DNA of 64,000 bases from Epiperipatus broadwayi (GCA_028023455.1 JAQFVV010006835.1:60001-124000); one strand, 5' to 3'; shown: positions 39,268 to 51,000, counted from the stretch's first letter. Notes: generated from the sequence alone by a model not told the origin. Numbers and translations: made by a program.

Positions 39268-39820
39268 TGTATTTTTATATTGGACTATTTCCATCATCTA
39301 ATATGAGTAATGAATGTCTTTAGAAAAAATTAACTTTATTTAAATATTCCAAATACATTCTGTGTTAGTAATAGCACACCAAACATATTAGTATATGCAC
39401 AACAGTTCAAGAAATATTATTCTCTCCTCTTCTTCAGATGTTGCTGGCCTGACCAGTGACAGCACTAGCATGGGATTCAAACCTGGGCGCTTAGATTTGT
39501 GAGTATTGAAGTTTTAAGGTAACACTCTAACCAACTAAGCCATCCTGCCAAAGGCAACAGTCAGTAGAAATTTCATATACTTATCTATGAGATTCCTCCT
39601 GATTTCTCTAATTTTTCCTAATATCAAAGTTGATTGGTGGTTTCCATACAATATGTATAGTCACACTAGATTGGCTTGTGGGATTTTTGCCATTGTCATG
39701 TGAACAGCTTTTTAAATTTTTTTTCTTTGAACCTTTTTTTCTCTAAAATAAAGTTATTTTTTTCTAAAGACATTCAATACTCATATTAGATTATGGAAAT
39801 GGTCCAATTTAAAAATACAA
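39268..39820. mobile_element. Palindromic tRNA-like SINE, family A
   Basis: Terminal inverted repeats run about 75 bp. The left arm includes TTGGACTATTTCCATCATCT and GAATGTCTTTAGAAAAAA; the right arm returns TCTAAAGACATTCAATACTC, then GGAAATGGTCCAA. In the interior, minus strand 39,545-39,468 is tRNA-like: GGATGGCTTAGTTGGTTAGAG, then GGTTTGAATCCCATGC, 78 bases in all. The hairpin module (CTGAAGAAGAGG) lies at about 39,437-39,395 on the minus strand. No coding capacity. Confidence 0.85.
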
Positions 39821-39849
39821 CTAGAACATCATCATCACAAACCTTCAAG

Positions 39850-40360
39850 AAAATGTTATTCTCTGTTTGTAAAGTATCAATGCTATGTAAAGGTTTATAT
39901 ATGATGTTTTAGTGTAATCATTACAAAGTACAATATTTTAGTTACTTCCATTTCTGCAATAAGATAATCTTTATCAGACAAACTACAAGCTCTCATCAAA
40001 ATATTTTTGCTATAAAAAATATTTGAGGATGATGATGAGAATTAAAATTAAGATATCTGTTTGTGTGTGTAGATGATCTATAAACCAATATTTATAAGGA
40101 GTCCTCAAATTTTCTTGCTATCAAAACATCTAGAAAAGAAAGTTTGTTATTTTCAACTTCCACGGTAAGCTTAATATTAAGATATCAATCAGTAAAAAAA
40201 AACACAAGAATTTAAGGTGTCACTATCATGAGGCATATAAAAAATGTATCATCCATATATCAGAGCCAAATAAAAGATTTCTTACTAGCTGTATTTTCAA
40301 AATTATGCATGAAGAGATCAACAATTATAGGTAACAGCAAAGACACCATAGAAACAAATT
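39850..40360 (-). pseudogene. Penelope-like reverse transcriptase fragment, left member of a head-to-head pair
   Basis: Minus-strand translation gives PIIVDLFMHNFE, then YMDD at 40,259-40,248 (the RT motif C aspartates intact). It continues with LSFLDVLI, then VYRSSTHTNRYLNFNSHHHP and RACSLSDKDY. This order (xxADLFM.. FE, Y.DD, FLDV, YRKpThT.RYL, SxHP, RA) is diagnostic of Penelope-like RTs. Stops and small frameshifts break it. It begins within the RT, at the same point as the + strand partner. The apparent centre of symmetry is near 40,366. Confidence 0.82.
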
Positions 40361-40369
40361 AAAGTAATT

Positions 40370-40890
40370 TCTAGGTGTTATCCACTGTCAACTGTAATTG
40401 CTGATATCTTCATAAATAATTTTTAAAATCAATTATTAAATGCATCTAGTAAAAACCTTTTATTTGGCTCAGATATGTGGATAATATATTTATTATGTGA
40501 CTTATGGTATTGATGCCTTAAATTCTCTCCATGTTTTTTATTCAATAGCACCCTTGAAAATAACAAGACACATTAATTTCTAGATATTTTGATTGCAAAA
40601 AAGATGTAATGACTCCTTATCAATTCACAAAATCTACCCATACACACAGATATCTTAATTTTAATTCTTGTCATTATCCTGCTCAAATATTTTCTGCTGC
40701 AAAAAATGTTTTGAAGTTAGTTTGTAGCTTATCTAATAACGATTATCTTACTCAAAGTATAGAACCAACTAAAAATATATTTTCTAACGGTTACAATAAA
40801 AACATCATAAATAAAGCTTTTCACAGCATTAAATACTGTAACAGAATAAATATGATAACACGCTTTTATTTAATAACACCACAGATTTGA
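40370..40890 (+). pseudogene. Penelope-like reverse transcriptase fragment, right member of a head-to-head pair
   Basis: The + frames give PLSTVIADIFINNF, then RYVDN at 40,471-40,485 (motif C with its second Asp changed to Asn). An open stretch from 40,609 to 40,890 follows: KSTHTHRYLNFNSCHYPAQ, AAKNVLKLVCSLSNNDY, then an NGYN motif (usually NGYP). It faces away from its minus-strand partner, and both are truncated at nearly the same RT position. The Asn substitution and the upstream frame breaks make it inactive. Confidence 0.82.
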
Positions 40891-42166
40891 GCAGCATTTG
40901 TAACAAATAAAAATGAGCCCTAAAATAATGGTTCTGATTTAATAATGCCCCGGTGGCATTTATAAGAGAATAGAACTGTAGCTTATCTGTTGATGATCAT
41001 TTGCAACAGATTGTAAAAGATGACCACAATAATGGAACAATGGTGTCTTATAAATAATAATATATTTCTATTGGATAAGCCATTTGTATCAGAATAAAAA
41101 TGATAACAAAGGATGAGGAAGATAAATTGTAGTATTTCTCATTAATTAAGATACCGTTTATAACGATATAAAACTATTCTAAATGCTAAACATTTATTCA
41201 TAATTAGATAAAATGATTCATGAATTCATAAAAATAATGACCTTAACATGCCCTATGAATTTAGAAGCTGTTTGTAACGAAATGAAAATGATAAAAATAA
41301 GGAACAAAAACTTTAGTATAATCTGCAAATTTAAAACACTAATTATAGCAAAGTAAAGCATAATCTAATAGCAAACTAATAAAGTTAAGTTAGTTAACTT
41401 TATATTACAATTACCCTAATGTGATTAATATTACTAGTAATTTATTATAATCAAATGTCAATATCAAAGTTTAGCATTTAAATTAAATTTACTAGCTGTA
41501 TCGATGAGTTTAAAACTTAACCAAAGTAAATCATTTATTTAATGGAATTAAAATACCAGATTCAATATATGCTATTACCAATTTTATAATATAATAAGAT
41601 TAGCATCATCTAAATATTAAATCCTATAACATTCATCCAATAAATAATAGTTTAAAAGGATATGCAAGCATTTAATTATAATCACCTTTGTTTAGCCTAA
41701 ACAATTAATATATCTGTGCTTTATAAACTATCGAAATAGCTCAGATATAAATTTCTATCTTTAAATAATTATTGCATATAATTAACAAAATAATTATGAT
41801 AATCTGCTAATTACTTATTAAATATCTAGCAATACCAAAACAATCAATTTGTTACTATATAAAATGTATACCTGGATCATATGATAATATATTAAATTTA
41901 TTCTAAAATAAAGTAATATATAATTGTACAAACACCAATTCAATTACTTAATTCTCAGAATGTGATATGAGTATTTATTTTTAACCGTATGATATATGTC
42001 AATACATGGCTATTATCTGTCAAGATGTTATTAGCCAATAGGTTTGCATTATAATCTGAATGCTAACAAAAGTAAGTTTACTTATTTTAAATGAATTTAA
42101 AATTTATTAACACTAAATATAAAAAATAAATAAATGACAGACAATAAATATTTGAACCATATACTA
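40891..42166. other. Unassigned AT-rich DNA
   Basis: No recognisable gene or repeat was seen in about 1.3 kb. Confidence 0.5.
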
Positions 42167-42730
42167 TAATTAAATATTAACAGAAACACAGGCTTACTAT
42201 ATATCATGTGTCTATATATGTAATATAGGGTATATGAGCACAGACTTTCACATGACCCACCACTCCCCACTCTATCTAATAACAGTGATACACTCAAGCA
42301 CATTTATGCTGAAAAGATAAATAATCACCAATATACCTATTTCCTGTACATGTGGGGTTCAGATTGATCTTGGGTCAACATGGGTGTGACAAAAATCTCA
42401 GCCTCAGGGTGGCCTTTGAGCATTCCATCATCAGATTTTCAATTGGATGGACGGTTGAAGAGTTGGAGAGTGTAGTAGATTGGAGCCAGTCCATTAAAGT
42501 ATGAAGATTGTCTATCTTAATATATATCTGAGCACTTATGGTAAATATGTGTGGTAGATGATAATCTGGACCAACTGATGATTGCTGGTTTAGCATGAAA
42601 TACGTATATTGGTGATTATTTATCTTTTCAGCATATATGTGCTTGAGTGTATCAGTGTTATTAGATAGAGTGGAGAGTGGTGGGTCATGTGAAAGTCTGT
42701 GCTCATATACCCTATATTAATTAAATATTA
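42167..42730 (-). mobile_element. Palindromic family P element with perfect 13-bp target duplication
   Basis: The insert (42,180-42,717) is flanked by perfect 13-bp direct repeats, TAATTAAATATTA at 42,167-42,179 and 42,718-42,730. The left end carries the tail in inverse (CAGAAACACAGGCTTA), then the arm from TATGAGCACAGACTTTCACA to about 42,340. The long right arm returns the same sequence inverted, ending GTGCTCATATACCCTATAT. The arms are unequal, about 115 and 145 bp of direct pairing, with the rest of the body unpaired in the middle. It is the mirror orientation of the 8.7 kb copy. Confidence 0.9.
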
Positions 42731-42784
42731 TAAAATATATTCTTCATTGAAATTAATATTAATAAAATATGTATTTATATATTA

Positions 42785-42960
42785 AAATTCAGTCCCATAT
42801 AGCTATTTAAGTTAGATAGCTGGAGTTAACATTTTCATGTCTGAAAATTTCAGTTTCTACTTAAATATTATATATTAAATAAGTCCTGTTTTTGAGTTGA
42901 TATTTTGGATCTGGTGTCTGGATGTTGTAACTCCTCACTGGGATGATTCACAAGCTGGAA
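42785..42960 (+). repeat. Diverged family C repeat
   Basis: CCCATATAGCTATTTAAGTT, then ATAGCTGGAG and TTTTGGATCTGGTGTCTGGAT parallel 18,065-18,205. It lies directly right of the palindromic element. Confidence 0.5.
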
Positions 42961-43066
42961 AACAATTGGTCTGAAAATAGAAATGTTCTGGATAGAGATG
43001 TTGAATATTTTCTTTTACCACACTTATAAATTAGAGCTTGTTTAAGCTATTGCTATAATCTTTATA

Positions 43067-43128
43067 TTATATATATATATATATATATATAATATATGTA
43101 ATATATATATATATATATATATATATAT
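43067..43128. repeat. (TA)n microsatellite, interrupted
   Basis: Two alternating AT runs separated by an AATATATGTAAT interruption. Confidence 0.9.
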
Positions 43129-45319
43129 TACAAACTTTGAAATACAGGTGAGTTAATGACATTTTTCTAATCTTCTCTTTTCTTCCATAGCGTAAGCTTG
43201 TGGTTAAAACACCTGTAGAGGTCCCTACTATCGCATTTTTACATGCATATTATCGAGGGTATAGCCTCAGTAAATATTACTTACATAATCAGTGTGCGTT
43301 TAATAAATTTATAATTATAATCTTTATAATAAAATATTAATTGAAAATGAAATATAATAATCATAAGTTTATTTCTTCCTTTACTTCTACTTTTAAAATA
43401 AAACACCAATGAATAATTACTACAATATTGTTCCTTTAGGTTTTCAATACTTATAAGATGCATATTTAAAAATAATTTGCAGTTAATGAATAAGAGAATA
43501 ATACTTTAAATCAAAGTTTTAATTAATAAGATTTAAGATATGAATGTAAATTTACTCTGAACTTAACTCTTTTATTTAACATATATAAGACAAACAATCA
43601 TTTAACTCTATGATTAGTTATATCTATAAATATTGTACAATTAAATACATAAATAAAATTTAAAAAAATACATATTAATACGTGATATGTTTTACCCATC
43701 ATTTTCCTGTATGGCACTTTAAAGTAACATAATAGTTCCAATGTCTACTTTGTAAGCTACAATTTTAATGATATTTATTAATCTAATACAAATAAAAGTA
43801 TCAAATACAGTTATCCCAATAATGCATATTTTGTTAATTCCAATATTTTACAAATAGTAAATTTTATCCTTTGTTTTGCATGTATGTAAGATTACAATGG
43901 CATTATGAATAAATGGATACCAATCTCCATTCATGATAGTATGCTGCACAAATAAACTGATTTAAATCCTGAATTCAAACATTTCATTGACATTATAAAA
44001 TTATATCTGCAGATGAAAACAATTCTCAAATACAACACTACATTGTTAGTTTTTATATTTTATTATTGACACATTTTGTTCACACACAATATTCATTTTT
44101 AGTAGGAAATTATTAATGTGACATTAAGTGCTGTAAATTATTTGTTATTCCTTTAACAAATGTTTGGTAATCCTGGACAAATACAATTCTTCTTACATCA
44201 TCATTTTTATAGTTATTAAGTAAATACTTTTAAAACAAAAATATGAATGAGCTTAGATTTGCATCTATGAAGGTTAGAACATCAGAGAGTGAATCCAAAT
44301 TGTTCAGGCCTTTTTATAATCTTATATGATTGACATTATTAAGACCAAGATTACTCTCTTTATTTACTCATATAACCATTTCTTTGTTCAAAATACATAT
44401 TGGCCGAATGAATTAAAATTGTAAACTTTTGATTGGTCAATTACAGAATCAGCAGTAAAAATATATTTGTCTTTTAATATTATATTCATTTTAGTTGCAT
44501 TTGTAAAAAGCAAATTAATAATTTGTCAGATTAAGAAAGTAAACAAAAGTTTTTTCAAAAACAAATTTCTATTTATAATTATAAAATATTCTATAGTGGA
44601 AGACCTAAAAAGAAAGTTTGTAACCTACTATAAAATGATACATATGTCATTGATTTTTTTCTCAATTTACATTCATATAAAAGCAAAGAATTTCTACTAA
44701 AATCTTAACTATTCTTTTAAAATCAATATATATTCAACATATTTTATCACAATAATTTATAATATGTAAAAAAAATATTTACAAAATACTCTTAAAACAA
44801 AATCAAAACAAAGAATTTGGAACTGTCAAAATTGTTGGCAAGTGCTCCCTTTTGTTCAAAATGACAAACAACCAAGCAATACCTTGGAAAGTCCACCTTC
44901 TCCCATTGTTAAAACTTTAAATTTAAATGTTATTCATTTTTACTTGTAAAATAATTCTAGAGAGGGCAGCATCCTATGGTAAGATTTAAGCTTTAAAATC
45001 ACCATAAATTTGCTACAATAACATAAAAATTGTTGGCTTTAGAGTGACTTGAAGTCCTGAATGAAAATTTTCAGTTCATGCACCTGTAAGGATAATGGAA
45101 TCACCCTGAATTTCATGTTTAAAATTACTTTTTCAACAATAATAATAAAATGAATATATATATTATAATCATTACCCATATAATAAAAAATATTACACAT
45201 TTTAAAATGCAAATAATCATTTTTTAATTCAACACAAATCAAACCAATCTACATCACATTCTCACTATACTGCACCTGAAATATATATTTTATGTATCTT
45301 CTCAATACAATATTACATG
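43129..45319. other. Unassigned AT-rich DNA
   Basis: No recognisable gene, element or RNA gene. Open frames of 60-77 codons lack motifs. Confidence 0.5.
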
Positions 45320-45555
45320 TATCATATAAATATGGGAGATTTGAACCCAGACTTTAAAGCACCCTTCAACTATCCACACTATCTCATACTACCAATACAC
45401 ATGACCACACATATGTAGAAAAGATCAGTGGTATGAGATAGTGTGGAGATAGTTGAAAGGTGCTTGAAAGTCTGTTCAAATCCCCTATATTTACAATTAA
45501 GCTCCATGTATATGAAGAATGCCTGTATTTCAAATCTTATATATCATATAAATAT
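45320..45555 (+). mobile_element. Compact palindromic family P element with perfect 14-bp target duplication
   Basis: The insert (45,334-45,541, 208 bp) is flanked by perfect direct repeats TATCATATAAATAT at 45,320-45,333 and 45,542-45,555. The left arm contains TTTGAACCCAGACTTTAAAG, CACCCTTCAACTATCCACAC and TATCTCATA. The right arm returns the inverse from GTGGTATGAGATAGTGTGGA to TTCAAATCCCC. A tail of about 50 bases then ends GAAGAATGCCTGTATTTCAAA. This shows the minimal form: arm, short loop, arm, tail. On the strand of the right arm, box A-like TAGTTGAAAGG and box B-like GTTCAAATC are visible. Confidence 0.92.
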
Positions 45556-45640
45556 AACAACAAACCCATTTAAACATAAAATATTCACATGTATTGTTTA
45601 TAATCTATCATTCGTGAATGCAATAATCAATATATATATA

Positions 45641-45740
45641 TATATATTGAAGCAGTTAATCTTAGCCCAAGATTGAGCTTCATGGTTTTATATATATTGA
45701 AGCAGTCAATCTTAGCCCAAGATTGAGCTTCATGGTTTTA
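45641..45740. repeat. Two exact-length 50-bp tandem units, each a hairpin
   Basis: Units 45,641-45,690 and 45,691-45,740 differ at one base. Each contains CAATCTT-AGCCC-AAGATTG inside outer GAAGC and GCTTC, a stem-loop of about 33 bases. Function unknown. Confidence 0.9.
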
Positions 45741-48632
45741 TCTACTAACCCAGTTCAAATATCATATCCCATCCCACTCCTTTAGTTGTGTATGTATATT
45801 TTATGTATACATTTGAGATGTGTGCCTAAAATTTATTTAGTTTAACTTTACAATTTTTTTTTGTAATTTATTATTATTAATTCTTTTTTTATTAAAATTA
45901 AAGTATATTAGGTGCAGCTTATAGATATATATATATATGTGTGTGTGTGTGACTGGAGCAAATACTAACAAAATATTCACTTTATAAATATTTTTTATAA
46001 GTAGTTTGTAAAAACTTTTTCTTTTAAATTATTTGTTTTAAAAAACTGTATTTTTCTTTTTAAAATCCAAGATGGAGAATGCAACCATTAATTGTCCAAA
46101 AATAATTAAAGGGTGAAAATTTAACATTGTTTCAGTTTTGGGAAAGAATTTCTAATTAATTTTACTAAAAGTAAAAAGGGAAATCAGATAAGGGTTTGTA
46201 CTTTTGCTATTAACATTTTTGTTAAATCTATTACCAATCTGGAAATAGATTTGAATATATTTTTGAACAGTTATCTAATGCTTGCATCTCCAAGAACATA
46301 GGTAAAGTAAATGTCAAAATTCTTATTAGATCATAGTTGATATTAAAATTAGAAAAGATATCAAAAACATTCCTCACATACCTGAGAGAAGTATAAAATG
46401 GGCTAATTTTGACTGCCATAGGAGAACTAGATTGGAGAAATTAGGTGTCGTCAAGCTATTCCATGCTGCTCTGATTCTCAACATGGTGAAAGAGTAGAAA
46501 AAACTAATCACCTTTTCTAGTTCTTGCTGGTCTTTCTCTCACCACTAATAACCATCTTGCTGATGCCCTAAAATGTAGAAAAATTTAAAATAAGAACATT
46601 GGAATACCTAATGGAAACTTGCCGTCACATTATAACTCACTTGGATCCTGTTAAATTGCCATGCATGAGCTGAACTTTGAAAATGAACTCTTGAATATAT
46701 GCAAGGTAACTAGCATAAAAACAGCCATGTTAAATCTAAACCTAAGTTCTTCAACTAATCTTGACCTCGGCTATCCAGATTTCTTTTATAAATTAGTTAA
46801 TTAAATATTCTCATAAATGTAAATATAAATTTGCTCTCATACTAATTTTTTGTGTGTGTTCAAGTCTCTCATATGCTCTTATTTTTTTAATTTTGGTGTG
46901 TTTTTTTTTTAATATTATGATTTATTTTATTATTTTAAGCTGCCAATCTAAAACAATCTTGTGAGCTTAACATATAAAGTTCTCTTTTCCCTATCAACTC
47001 AGACCTCGATAGATTGAAGTTATTAACTCCCCCCTCTTTAGTTAGATCTGAATGCATTCTAAATTAATACGCTCACCAGATTGTGTTTGCCAAGTTGATC
47101 TATTTTCAAGTTTTTCAGTATATATAAAAAAGTATTATTTATTTCACTCCGCTTAGAATAATGAAATTCTACCGGGGTAATTTTAATCATTGAAAAATTA
47201 ACGTTATCCATTACTTTATGATTTACTCATTTAATTCTGAAAAGGAGATTTCTTATTTTATTTTTTTTATCTATTATCAGTTTTGCTACATTAGACTCCT
47301 AAAATTTCAAATACTTGAACATTTTCAAATTGTAAAATCTATGAGGATGGGATTTAATCATATTAATTAGCAGGGAAAGAAAGGGAGGTAATTTTAAAAT
47401 CTTTGTTGTAATAAATTAAGTCTTTTCCACATGTATATTACATACCATAGTGTGACTTACCTGAATTATAACATTGGAATGGGAATCATGTGTTTTAAAG
47501 CAGTAACTGCCATGTCATGTCATTAGGGAGATATTTTTCCATGCTGCATTGCTGACATACAGCTCATCTTATTAAATATTATGTGCTTCTAGTCTGGGGG
47601 TTGCGATGAGTTCAGACACATAGATTTTCTTCATGTTTTGTCCTGTGGATAGTTGACCTTCCCAGGACCACTTAATGTATAAAAAGGTCTCCGTGCATTG
47701 GTAATTCTTGTATGCCTAGGCAGAACTGGACCTCATCTCATTTCTCTAAGCAGTACCCTAGAAAAGGGACTTTTAGATCTTTCATTTTCTTTGTCTAGAA
47801 TCATGGTCTCACTTAAGATTCTCTGCCTTCATGTCAGCACCACCATTTTCTATTCATTATTGATTTATTTGCTATATGACCTCAATTCGATGCTTTAACA
47901 ATGAACTCTGCACATATATATAGATTCCAAATAGTATTTAATAGTTTAATTAATAATGTTATTCTGGTTTATTTTAAAGTCCCACCATCGTAATCTAATT
48001 TTTCTACTTAAGATTATATATACCTTGGAAAAACAAAGCATTCTCTCTTTTTCAAATCTGAACTTAAAGGATGGTTAAGAAATATTTTGTTTGATAAGCA
48101 AATACAATTTTTTTCAAACATATGTTATTTTTTTTAAATGTTAATAAAAGAATTATTAATACATATTATCCCTAATAACTAAACCATTCTCAAATGTATT
48201 TTATTGATTTTCACAATCGCAATGGTGTGAAAATAGTTTTTGTTATATGTATAATGAACCCTAGAACACTTCTTGAATTCACATGTCAATCACTGTCTTT
48301 CAGAACCATCAATAAAAGCATTAATCATAATGTGATATAATTTTATTTAGTAATAAAAATGATTGGCATCTTTATCTCATCCACCAAATATATTTATTTA
48401 TGTATAGTACATTATTTAATACAAGAGAATATGATTAACAACGTGTGAATGACTATATGTAACTATCTACCTCTGGATATATCATGCATTCATGCACACC
48501 CTAATAAGTATATGATTACTATTTTATTAAATGTTTTATTATTCAAATCATTTATGTTGTTTGAATTATCTTTTCTCCATTTCCATACATTCCATTATAT
48601 ATATATACATGTGTTTTTATTCAATACATGAA
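45741..48632. other. Unassigned DNA, with a few less AT-rich stretches
   Basis: No element or gene was recognised in about 2.9 kb. The stretch at 47,580-47,890 is noticeably less AT-rich and has an open frame (47,698-47,898) without motifs. The minus-strand frame at 46,419-46,231 (62 codons) is also unrecognised. These are places where host sequence could survive, but nothing identifies it. Confidence 0.4.
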
Positions 48633-48850
48633 TGGGATTTAAACCCCTTAGTAATGAGTTAAGGATATAATTCCTAGATTATATGATATAAGTTAGCCAA
48701 ATAGTGTTGCAATAGAATGTGTCATTATTTCCTCCATTCTGCTAGTAGGCCAGATGTAGAATTAAATTCTCATGTGCCATCACTACTATGTTAGTCATTA
48801 GATGTTCGATATGGTGCTTGGGGAATGAGTTTAAATCCAGGTTAGTCCCT
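48633..48850. other. Two tRNA-like segments in head-to-head arrangement (weak)
   Basis: On the minus strand near 48,705-48,633, TTTGGCTAACTTATATC and GGGGTTTAAATCCC resemble box A and B. On the + strand near 48,798-48,850, GTTAGTCATTAGATG and GAGTTTAAATCC do so again. Divergence is high and the ends are undefined. Confidence 0.3.
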
Positions 48851-49110
48851 GACCTAAAGTACATTTCATTGAGTTCCAGCTCATGCTAGATGGATCAATA
48901 AGTTTTGACTGGTACAATATATAATAAAGGAACAATAATATTTTTATTAAAGACTATAAACTTTATTATTTATATATGCATTTTAAACAAATATAATATT
49001 AATTTATAATTTTATGTTGCAATAATAATAACACATTTTTTTCTTTAATATTTCATTGTCATAGTAACCTGCTTTACTGCTCTTTGGTTAATAAATTTTG
49101 TATTAAAACC

Positions 49111-49292
49111 AAGAGACCACACGTGAGATGGATGGGCAAGAGACCACACGTGAGATGGATGGATGAAATAAAATAAGAAATGTGCAGGTGTGATGTTGAG
49201 AAGAGAAGCTAAAGATCGATGAAGATCGTTTGAACTTGGAGAGACATTCATCCTGCAGTAGACTGACAGTGGTTGATGATGATGATGATATT
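49111..49292 (+). mobile_element. 5'-truncated RTE 3' end with a 27-bp internal duplication
   Basis: It matches the inverse of 13,937-14,080: RPHVRWMDEIK in translation, then GAACTTGGAGAGAC, CATCCTGCAGTAG and a (TGA)n tail at about 49,277-49,290. AAGAGACCACACGTGAGATG occurs at 49,111 and again at 49,138, a 27-bp (nine-codon) tandem duplication not seen in the other copies. Confidence 0.88.
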
Positions 49293-49869
49293 TGACATTT
49301 TATCACATACTAAATTTACACCAAATTTCAGTTGACACAATACTAATAAAAAGAGAATACAAGGGATAACTCTATAGAATGGTTTTACCTTATAATAAAG
49401 GAGTCACTGATAATATCAGTATAAGAACTACACCTGGGTCTCATTTTATGTGATAGATAGGTTCCTCAGAAAATGTACACAAAAGAAATCCCACAAAAAT
49501 AGACTTAACTTATCTTAAAAAATGGGAGCTAGGTTCCAAAATTTTCAAAAATCACATAAAAGCAAAGCAGCAATGTAAAATTACATTAAAATTCACATAA
49601 AAATAAAATAAGGAAATAAAATATGACTAATACAAAAAATTTAATTTAAAAAAAAATGATACAAGACAAACTTTTTTTATTAAGTACAGTATTTAATTTT
49701 ATTCAAAACAATATATTTTTATGCATAATTTACAGTATTTTACATTTTTTCATAGATGTACAGTATTTTAATCATTATCACTATTTGATGACATGCAAGT
49801 TTGTTTGTGAACTAGTAAGACATTAGATTCATCACAAGAGGAAATACAACTAGTGCCAACTTCATTTTT

Positions 49870-50013
49870 TCAATTGCTCTTATAGTGGATTCACCCAAAC
49901 TAAAATGTTTTCCAATTGCTGTTGATACTTCCCATTTCGCTAAGCGATCTAAAATTGAATTTTTTGTTTCTAAAGAAATTCATTTTCTTGTGTATTTTTT
50001 CCTTTCTGTTAGG
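49870..50013 (-). pseudogene. Tigger/pogo transposase N-terminal helix-turn-helix remnant
   Basis: The minus strand reads LTERKKYTRK, a stop, then SLETKNSILDRLAKWE and STAIGKHFSLGESTIRAIEK. Tigger/CENP-B-type proteins have the pattern SLeeKxxIldxLekGEkxsxIAxxxgxxxSTVRxI here, the first DNA-binding helix-turn-helix. After AIEK the frame runs directly into sequence also present in copy 1 near 19,880, so the rest of the transposase was deleted. It cannot catalyse transposition; family membership is well supported by this motif plus the TA duplications. Confidence 0.8.
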
Positions 50014-50298
50014 GTAAACTAAAAGTTTAATATAAAAATAAGAACTTAGACTTAAAGACACCTACTCACCACTATTGGGCAAAATTTAATTAAAACTAAC
50101 AATTAAAAATTGTATTTTTATTTTTGTCTTTAATTTTCAATTCTGTTTAAAAATCAAATTTCATTTCTTCACATCACATTAATTTCAGATCATGTTACGT
50201 AATTTTTAAATTGTTGATTACAATTAAAAATCAGATTTTAGTTTTTAATTGCCAAATTTAATTGTGCTCACTGCTGTTACTCACCTTTTAAAAATAAA

Positions 50299-50600
50299 CT
50301 TGTGGACACTAAATGATTAATTGATTATGTACTCTTTTTTTAAAAAGCAAAAATAAAATGTGATTTAAAATGCAAAAACAACAACATGCATAGTATAGGC
50401 ATCTATAATGTTTGAACAAATTTACATTATAATCTTGTAAAATTTATTACTTGTGGACACTAAATGCTTAATTAATTATGTACTCTTTTTTTTTAAAAGT
50501 AAAAATAGAATGTGATTTAAAATGCAAAAACAACAACATGCATAGTATAGGCATCTATAATGTTTGAATAGATTTACATTATAATCCTGTAAAATTTAAT
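50299..50600. repeat. Tandem duplication, 151-bp period, inside the Tigger-like copy
   Basis: CTTGTGGACACTAAATG is at 50,299 and 50,450. The blocks GATTTAAAATGCAAAAACAA, CAACATGCATAGTATAGG and CATCTATAATGTTTGAA follow at equal distances in both. Copy 1 has only one version (near 19,720 in inverse), so the duplication is specific to copy 2. Confidence 0.9.
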
Positions 50601-51000
50601 GTGAGTATATAAAATGGGGAAAATCCTGATTTTAAGTGAATTATGAACTGTTTTATTGCATAAAATCTATTACAGTACTATTATAATGCACTGAAAATAT
50701 TGAAATTATTAGACAGAAGTCGAACTCCGATGATGTGCTATTACTTTAAATATGATGTGTGAGTGCGCAAAATTTATAATATTTAAAATAATAGCACATT
50801 ATTGGAGCTCGACTTCTGATCTAATAATTTTTATCATATAAAAGATTAAGAAGAAACATGAATCACACAATTTCAAAATCGCATTAAAAAATTTCTCATA
50901 AAATGAGACCCAGGTGTATTTAATTTCAACATAGAGACTACTTTTTTTACTATCAAAAAAATGTATATTTTCCTCACAAACCTTATGACAAAATGTTTTT

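Larger units (their letters stand above)
49431..50916 (-). mobile_element. Tigger/pogo-like DNA transposon, copy 2, with transposase remnant
   Basis: The ends CACCTGGGTCTC (49,431) and GAGACCCAGGTG (50,916) are flanked by TA at 49,429-49,430 and 50,917-50,918. It is in the opposite orientation to copy 1: the inner palindrome lies near the right end (about 50,719-50,813). A minus-strand helix-turn-helix remnant (49,870-50,013) supports the Tigger/pogo assignment. A 151-bp internal tandem duplication (50,299 and 50,450) accounts for part of its extra length over copy 1. Confidence 0.88.

Noticed and set aside
46231-46419. Minus-strand frame as a transposase or host exon
   Set aside because: No motif of any family could be matched; the frame length is within chance expectation.
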